From Pelagomonas calceolata (taxonomy: Eukaryota > Sar > Pelagophyceae > Pelagomonadales > Pelagomonadaceae), in contig CAKKNE010000001.1 of the NCBI GenBank assembly GCA_918797485.1, forward strand, positions 5,146,001-5,210,000: 64,000 nt of DNA, in the 5' to 3' direction. A program made the position numbers and the translations under genes. Shown piece after piece: positions 57,281-64,000 of the stretch; positions within the stretch are counted from its first letter, which is position 1; every line of letters starts with the position of its first letter. Below the pieces are notes generated by a model. The model made no database searches, was not told the origin of the DNA, and saw only the letters and a program-made list of their open reading frames with translations.

Positions 57281-60200
57281 TTAAGACCGATACGCACTCA
57301 TATCCAAGCGAACACCACCTCCAGCCGGCGACACCGGCTGCTGCGGCGCCCGCGCCCGTGCCGCGGCGCGCCCCATGCCGGCCTTGACGTCGGCCAGCGC
57401 GGACGGAGATAACCGCCCGACGGCGTCCTTGAAGAGCTCGACGTGGCCCGTAGCTACTTTCACGAGGACGTCGCCGGTCCCGTCGTCGCTTTTCAGGAGG
57501 GCGCTCAGGGGCGCCTCGAGCAAATCGGCGAGGAGCGCCGCTCGTTCGTGGGAGACCGGCGCCGTCAGCGCCGCCGCGATCAGGAGGGGCGTCGCCAGCT
57601 TATCTAATGCAGCGTCGCCGGTCGAGGCCTTGGCTGCTAGGCGCGGGAGCACCTCCGCCGCGAACGCCGCGGCAGAAGCGCCTAGCACGGCGTCACCGCG
57701 CGGCGGCAAGTAAGCCGCCACGACGTTCAGCAAACCGGCGTCGAGAGCTTCGGCGAGCGCCGCACCAGCGGCCGCAGCCTGCGCCGCGTCGGGCTTCGAG
57801 GCCGCCCAAGCTTTTAGTAAGGCGGCCGCGGCCGCGTCGGCGACGCGGGGCTCCGCGCCATCATTCAAAAAGGCTTGGCGCCGCACGACCGCCAGCTCCG
57901 GGAGCACGCCCGCCACGTCGGCAGGAAGCGGCTTCGCCAGCAACACGGCCGCGGGTGCGAGCGCGGCGACGGCCGGGTCCTCCGCGATCGCTCTCCAAGG
58001 CGATCTGCACGCCCGCAAAGCGAGTAGCAGGCAGCGTCGCGTCGCGCCGACGTCGTCGAGCGTCGCGAGGCGCGCCGCGGCGCGCAATGGGGCACCCGCG
58101 TCCCTTTGATCGGCGAGCGCGCGTTCCAGCGGGTCGAGGACCGACGCGGCGACGGCGGCCGGCGGCGCGACGCCCGCCTTCGCACAGGCGTCGAACGCGG
58201 CGCCCGGCGCGCCCCGCCGCGCGACCTCGCCCAGGGCCGCCGACCGCTGGTCGTCGTCAGCTAAAGCAGCGGCGCGCACCGCTACTGCTGAAAGCTGGGC
58301 CTCGTCGTCGCCACAAATCCGCAGGGCGAGCGCCACGAGCGCGTCGTCCGGGAACGAATCTTCCGACGGAAACAAGCACGCGGCGCACGCGATCGTCGCG
58401 AGGTACTCCGGCACGGGACCGCCGTCGTCCAGCAGCAGGGCGCCGTCGCGGCACGTCGCGCGCCACGCGGACGCGTCCACGGCCAATGATGGGTCCCGCA
58501 GCACAATGGCCGCGACCGTCGCCTGGCGCCAGACGCCTCCGGAGTCCCCCTTGGCCGCGACGTCGGCGACGCGCTTCCAGGCCGACGCGTCGAGGAAGCC
58601 GCCGACCTCGTGGACCGCCCGGAAGGCGCTCCTTAGCTCAACGGAGGACGCGCCGGGCCGCAGGGCCGCGCGGAGCGACGACGACATCTGCGGCGCGTAG
58701 ACGTCGAGGGCCTTCGCGCCCTGCGGGTCGTCGACGTCGACGACGCCTCCCAAATAGCGGGCGCACGCCGCGAGCAAATCTAGACCGGCGGCCCGCAACT
58801 CGGAGAGCGCAAAGTCGTCGCCCACCGTCGACCCGGCGAGCGAGCACGCCGCCGCGGCGACGCGCGCCGCTCTGAGAGAAGCGTAGTCCGGCGCCGGCGC
58901 CGCGAAGTCCCTTCTCCTTAAAGCCTTGCGCGCGTCGCGCACGGCCTGGTCTACAGCCTTGCGCGCTTCCCTCATATCCGTGTGGAGCGGGTCTCGTAAG
59001 AGTGCGAGGACCGCCGCGGCCGCGTTCGCGAGCTCGCACCGCGTCTGCCAGCGCGGCGCGGCGCCGAGCCGCGCGAGCGGCGCCGCCGCCTTCGTGCGAT
59101 TCGCGTCAATCGCCTGCCGTCGCAACGAATTCAGCGTCTCCTGGACCGGTTCCTCCTCTTCCACAACTTCGGACACGTCGCCGGGCTCCTCGTCGACGAC
59201 GCCCAACACCCACCGCTGGCAGCCTTCCGTCTCGGCGCACGCGTCCAATACCGCTCCTAAGCCAATTTCCTCGCGCCGCGGCTGCTCCGCGCCGAGCACG
59301 CAGAGCCACGCCGTCGCCGCGCGGCAGTCGTCCACGTCAGCTCGCGCCGTCGCGGCTAGTAATGAATGGGCATCAATAACCGCTAAACGCGCGACGGCCT
59401 CCCTCCGCTCGAAGCCGCGCGGCAGGAACAGGCCCCGCCACCGCGGCGCCGTCCCCGAACTTAAACGTCCTTGGGCCCGCTCGACGCATACTATAGAAGC
59501 GTGCGCCGCGCACTTGCGCTTGATAGCTTGCGACGCGTCTTCATCAGTTTTGATGAGACATATCGTCCGTAACATTTCCACGTCGCCGCGCGCCGCGGCG
59601 TCCGTCAGCGCCGCGCACTTGAGGGCGAGGTGCGGGCCGCGCACGACTCCCGTCAATGCCGGGAGCGCCTTGGCCGCGTTTCTCTTCACATACGCTTCTA
59701 CGGAAGCAAAGTCTAACCTGGACACGGCGTCCGCGACGCGCGCGTAGCGTCTCGCCAAATCGACGTCTCCAGTTAATTGCGTTGGCTCCACTAAATGACC
59801 AACGCACCGCGCGATGCAGCACGCCAGCACGCTCCCGCCGTCGAACCCAAACACGTTCTCCGGTCTTTTAGTTTCCGTCATGGCTTGCGCCGGCGACTTC
59901 GTCGTCGGTTCGGCGAAGGGCGCCGCGAGCTGCGCCTCGAGCGCGTCCAATACCAGGGAAACGGCCTGGCGCCTCCTTTCATTATCCGCGTGGACTAGAC
60001 CGGGCACGGCGTCGCTCAGCCCGCGCACGGCCCAGGCCCGCGCCGTCGTCGATAATAGAAGAGACCCCTTGGTCAGCGGCGTCGCCAGGACGTCGCAGGC
60101 CGACGGCGCCGTCAGGACCTTCTCCCGCGCCAGATCCGCGACGGCCGGCGCCGCGGCCGCGCGCCGCGCGGAGTCTCCCGGATTCTTCGGCGCGTCCTGC

Positions 60201-63200
60201 CTCCCGCAGGCGTCGGCCAGGGCGCGCGCGGCGCCGAGTCTAGCTCGCGCGTCCGGCAGGCGCGCCGCCAGAGCGGCCAACGCCGCGGCGGCCGCGCGCC
60301 GCGTGCACGGCGACGCCGCGGCCAGCGCGCGCGCGAGCGCGTCGCGCGGCTTGTCGCCGAAGGGCGCATCTGACAATAATTTCGGGGGCCCGAAGGGGTC
60401 CGCCGTCGGGTCCGGCCGCGTCGCGTAGGTCCGCGGCAGGTTCGAGACGCAGGCTAATAAAGCCATCGACGCGTTCCGCGCGCACGCGGCGCACCGCAGA
60501 TCCCGCTTGCGCTTCTCATCATCAGAAGCCATCATCGCGAGCTTCGCCGGGTTGAGGGCGGCTTCCAAGGCGCCCGCCAACGCATCTAAACCCTGGCGCT
60601 GCGCGTCGGCGTCGACGCGCGGTATCAGCGCTCGCAGACACCGCACGCACGCGTCCACTAACCTCGCACGGGTCTCGCCCGCCCGCTCCGCGGGCAAGTC
60701 GCCCGTCCGACCCACGGCCAAGGCCGCGAGGACGTCTCTCTCCCCAGGACCTAAAGCGTCCCCGTACCTCACGGCCAAATTCGACGCGTAGGCGTCGTCA
60801 ACTACACTCGAACATGCCCCGGCCCCCAGGAACACCGCATCCGGGGGTCCTAATCCGGGAGACGCGTGCGACGCCAGCAAGACGTCGTCGTCGCAGCCAA
60901 TCACGTCGCGCGGCTCGAACGTCGTGCACGCCGGCGTCTCGCTCCTTAAAGCCGCGATGGGGCAGTCCGCGAAGGCCGCGTGCGCCGAGCCGCCGCCGGC
61001 CGCCCCGAGGAATAAGCCACAACACCATCTAAATGAAAGCGTCGCGTCGTCCTTGTTTGGTAGAGAGGCCTGGGCTTCGAGTAAAGCAGCCGCACACAGA
61101 GCTAAACGCGCGAAGCTTCTAGATGTTTGCAATTGCTTCGACGCGAGGATGGACCGCGTCTGCGTCAGTAGTTGCGCAACATCCTGGCCGAGCTTGCCTT
61201 CGAGTAGAGGCGAGCCCGATTCACATAGAGCGGCGACCGAAGATAAACAAGCCTCCAGGCAGGTCAGGCGCACCTCGGCCGCCGCCTGGCTCGAGTCGTC
61301 GCCGGCCCACTGGACGCTCCGCTGCCAGACCTCGCTTAATCTACGGGCCTTCGTCCGCAACCACTTCGGTGGCGAGGACGCCACGACGGCGCCCAGGACG
61401 CCCCAGCCGGCCCTCGCGCAGGCCACCAGCGCCCCCGCTGAGAGCAAGTCGTCGTGCTGTCTCATGACCAAACCTTCCGCGACGGCCAAGGCTTCATCTA
61501 ATAATGAAGGCGAACTATCCGAAGACGACCGCAAAACGGCAGAGGCTAAAGCCGTGCCACCATGTAAAGCACACATGCCGCCTCGCAGCAGCTGCGCCGC
61601 GTCACTTCTACGGGGCCGCGCCTGCGCGCCCGCCGGCGGCGCCGACGCGAGATCGACTAAAGCGTGGTGCTCCGCCGCCGCGCCCCGCAACGCCATCGTC
61701 GCCAGCGGCGCGGCCCGCCCCGGCACGGCCGATGCCAAAGCGCCGCCGAGCGCCGCGGCCTCGCAGCGCACGCCGAAGGCCGGGTCCGACGCCGACGACA
61801 ATGCGGCTCTTTCTAATGCTTCGGCTTCCGGTGCGGCGGCTTCGCCTAAAGCAGCGGCGAGGTGCGCGCACTCCGCTAAGACCACTTGCAATTCGCCGTC
61901 CGCGAGCTTCCGGCCCTTCTCCTTCAGGTCGTCGGCGTGCCGGTCGACGGCGCCCGCCAATGTTAGTAGAGCACTTAAAACTTCTCGTTGTCTCCTCTCA
62001 TGGACCTCGCCTAAACCTCGTCTTAGCGCGTCGGCGATGGCCGCGCGGACGGTTGCATGTAAAGGGTGCTCCGACGGCACGCCTCGTAACGGTGCGAGCG
62101 CCGCTCGTATGGTAGCTTGGAGGCCCTCCTCCTCGACACTCTTTAGGAGTGAAGCGAGGCAGCCACCTGTTCCAGCGACGCCTGCTCTCGAAGAGCTCTT
62201 GACCTGGCGCATCATCAATGAGGACACGAAGGCGCAGGCGTCCGCCGATGTAGGCCCGCGGCCGTCGCCACCACTCAAGGCCTTGGCGACGGGCGACGTC
62301 CGCTTCGCGAATTCGGTGGTTGAATTCTTCGAGGACATCATCTGGATCTTCGGGAAGCTGCCCAGTCTTCTAGGCGGGCTCGCACCGTCATGAGGCTTCT
62401 TCTCCTCATCCGCTCTATTCTGCGTCGCCGCGAAGCGCTCGCGCGTCGCGCGCGCGCACCGGACGTGGGCCGCCAATGCGCTTCCCGCAGCTTGGCCGCA
62501 GTGCACTCTCACCAGAGTGTCCTCGTCACTTAAATGGCGCGCGGCCGTCTCTACCAACCTGCGTGGAAACCACATCTCAGGCGCCCCACGCCATCGACGC
62601 GACGTTGTCCCGGTGATAATCTGACTCACACTGCGACCGACGCGTCGAGCAGGTGCAGCGCTGCGTCCACCGTCGACCGCGCCCTCTTCACAGGATCATC
62701 AGGAACAGGTTCCTTCTCTCCTTGTTTCTTCGGGGGCGCCGGCGCCGGCGCCGGGGCGGTTTTGGACGTTTCTGCGGCGTCCGCTACTACACTAGCCAGG
62801 TTCGCCACGGCCCTATCTGAAGCCTCGGCCGCCCTTTGTGAGACGTCCCGCAGTGACGCCGCGGCGGCCTTGCGACATGATGAATCGTCCGAGCCCTTCA
62901 AGACCTTGGCGAGCGCACTCACGCAGTCCTTGCCGGAACACACGAGGGCCTGCTTGTGCTGCTGCGTCTGCACGGGCCGCGGCGCGACGCCCGTGACGCC
63001 CTCGTCGGGCGACGCGAGGACGACGCGGCCCAGTGCCCGGGCCGCTGCGGCTTTGGTGGACTGGTCGTTCTTCGCGAGTTTCGCGAGGCGCTGGCGCGCC
63101 TCGCCCAGCGCGCCGGGCCCGAGCCGCCGCGGGTACGTTGCACACAAAGCGCCGAGCACGACGCACGCCGCAGCCCGCGCGCCGGGCTGGATGACGAGCT

Positions 63201-63588
63201 TCTGCTGCGATTGTAGGGACTGGGCGATGGACGCGACGTCGCCGCAGCACTCGTGGAGGCCCCGCGCGGCCGCGTAGAGCTGCCCGCCGGCGTCGCCCCT
63301 TGCATACAACGCTTCGGCCGTGCACGCGAGCTCGTTCGCCAGCGACGCGGAGAAGACGAGTTTCGGGTGGCGCAGCACGGCCTCGACGGCGTCCCAGGCT
63401 TTCGCTTGCGACGCGTTCTCGCGGAGCGCCTCGACCGTCGAGATGTCGGCCGTGGCTTCTCTTAATAAAGCGAGGTTCGTGGCGACCGATGCGCTGCTCG
63501 CTAGGCGCGCGTCGTCGTTGCCGGCCGCGTCGCAGGTTTTTATTGCTGCTTGTAAGGCTGTGGAGGCATCTTGTAAGGCTTGGGCCAT
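57281..63588 (-). CDS. HEAT-repeat protein, HEATR5/Laa1-like (two exons)
   Basis: Exons 62630-63588 and 57281-62558 join in phase 2 to 2078 residues, close to HEATR5 proteins (about 2050). HEATR5/Laa1 helps the AP-1 clathrin adaptor work at the trans-Golgi and endosomes. The sequence is a continuous alpha-helical HEAT array, Ala-rich. Segments resembling the family include APRWQTRCELANAAAAVLAL, the FALSELRAAGLDLLAACARY region followed by VYAPQMSSSLRAALRPG, and the N-terminal YAAARGLHECCGDVASIAQS. The 71-base intron has donor GTGAGT and acceptor CCACGCAG. The start is the first ATG (63588). Family assignment is by remembered pattern and length. Confidence 0.65.
62559..62629 (-). other. intron of the HEATR5-like gene
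   Basis: 71 bases, phase 2, donor GTGAGT, acceptor TTTCCACGCAG. It contains GTCGCGTCGATGGCGTGG, identical to the arm of the introner core. No left terminal repeat remains. It links two frames that otherwise end and begin without ATG. Confidence 0.85.
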
Positions 63589-63768
63589 CGTCGGCGGCGC
63601 GTGCGACGACGCCGACCCGCTCGAGTGCCGCAAGTGTATTGGACGTGGCTCTGCTGATCGCAGCGCTCGACCACTTCTCAGGCAAGCTGTTATTTGTTAT
63701 CTCTGATAGCTACACCGCTGTCGCAGCAGCGACTTTGGCCGGCGCAAAGGTTGCTTGCTTGCTTAATG

Positions 63769-63789
63769 CTAGTGTCTTACGGCCGCTAG
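63769..63789. promoter_or_regulatory. CTAG palindrome in divergent promoter
   Basis: CTAGTG ... CGCTAG, 21 bases, 181 bases upstream of the HEATR5-like gene (minus) and 149 bases before the F-box-like start at 63938 (plus). Confidence 0.55.
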
Positions 63790-63937
63790 CTGAGGGTAGG
63801 TCGTTTTTTGGTTAAGACCGCTTACTTCACGGGACGCACTATTTGGCGTGCCGTTTTGCCACCAAACGGTACGGCTTTCGCCACCAAACGTTTCGCTCTG
63901 GCGCGAGATACAGCGGTCACAGATTTGGGTCATTTCA

Positions 63938-64000
63938 ATGGAGAGCTTGCCAGACGACCTCTGGCGCATAATTTTCGCGTTTGCCGGGCCCGCGGCCGGC
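63938..64000 (+). CDS. partial F-box-like protein, cut by window end
   Basis: An ATG at 63938 opens MESLPDDLWRIIFAFAGPA, which resembles the first helix of an F-box and the start of the beta-helix gene at 11338-12666 (LPDELIRKIIDIAGP). The rest lies outside the window, so the type of substrate-binding domain cannot be seen. Confidence 0.5.
   Translation, partial: MESLPDDLWRIIFAFAGPAAG

Noticed and set aside
57607-58875. 422-codon Arg/Pro/Ala-rich frame on the plus strand
   Set aside because: Composition is that of an out-of-frame shadow of the HEATR5-like gene; no motif or start context.
60924-62393. Long plus-strand frame (489 codons) opposite the HEATR5-like gene
   Set aside because: It is an antisense shadow caused by GC-rich third positions; the minus strand has the coherent HEAT pattern.
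1-64000. tRNA, rRNA, CRISPR or bacterial operon features
   Set aside because: Scanning by eye found no tRNA-like arms with a matching GGTTCGAAT box in spacers, no spaced direct repeats and no ribosome binding sites.

Overview
The window looks like nuclear DNA from a small stramenopile alga, most likely a pelagophyte (Aureococcus or Pelagomonas type). This is inferred from the sequence, not looked up. The DNA is GC-rich and gene-dense. Genes lie on both strands with 50-500 base spacers, and most are single-exon. Proteins are eukaryotic: farnesyltransferase beta, a SNF2 remodeler, SMNDC1/SPF30, Iwr1, a HEATR5-like protein and a DPP8/9-like peptidase. One protein has a stramenopile plastid presequence with an ASAW motif. 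MYND-TPR, ankyrin and F-box/beta-helix genes recall pelagophyte gene expansions. Two introns are intact introner-like DNA elements with terminal inverted repeats and 8-bp target duplications.

Layout. 1-12.7 kb: an MFS carrier, a 2817-residue WD40/coiled-coil protein, a small SpoIIAA-like secretory protein and an F-box/beta-helix protein. 12.9-21.1 kb: a spliced S9 peptidase, a spliced sulfotransferase (over a fragment of a MYND-TPR paralogue), a plastid membrane protein, two ankyrin proteins and a TPR protein. 21.3-30.6 kb: a membrane protein, a WD40 protein, an unknown protein, a MYND/RING/TPR protein, a GNAT and a spliced SNF2 ATPase. 30.6-45.1 kb: a fucosyltransferase remnant, an Iwr1 protein with ankyrin repeats, an Arf-like GTPase, a type II glycosyltransferase, a small beta-helix-like secreted protein, farnesyltransferase beta, a SAM-domain protein, a PH-domain protein, a ZIFL-type MFS carrier, a three-exon small gene and SPF30. 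45.3-51.1 kb: a Cys-rich repeat membrane protein, then an accessory stretch in which two related 1.3-1.6 kb non-coding repeats in opposite orientation flank a 2OG-Fe(II) oxygenase and a membrane protein. 51.3-64 kb: TPR, DUF3431, EF-hand and Tudor proteins, a 2078-residue HEATR5-like protein and the start of another F-box gene.

Two signals cut across the genes. (1) A 19-23 base imperfect palindrome, CTAGYG-N(7-11)-CRCTAG, occurs in at least 16 intergenic spacers, usually 60-270 bases upstream of a start codon and often between divergent genes. It behaves like a promoter element. (2) Most introns share a GTCGCGTCGATGGCGT-like core, which suggests that many descend from one introner family.

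There is no operon logic. Neighbouring genes have unrelated jobs, and divergent pairs probably share promoter regions.
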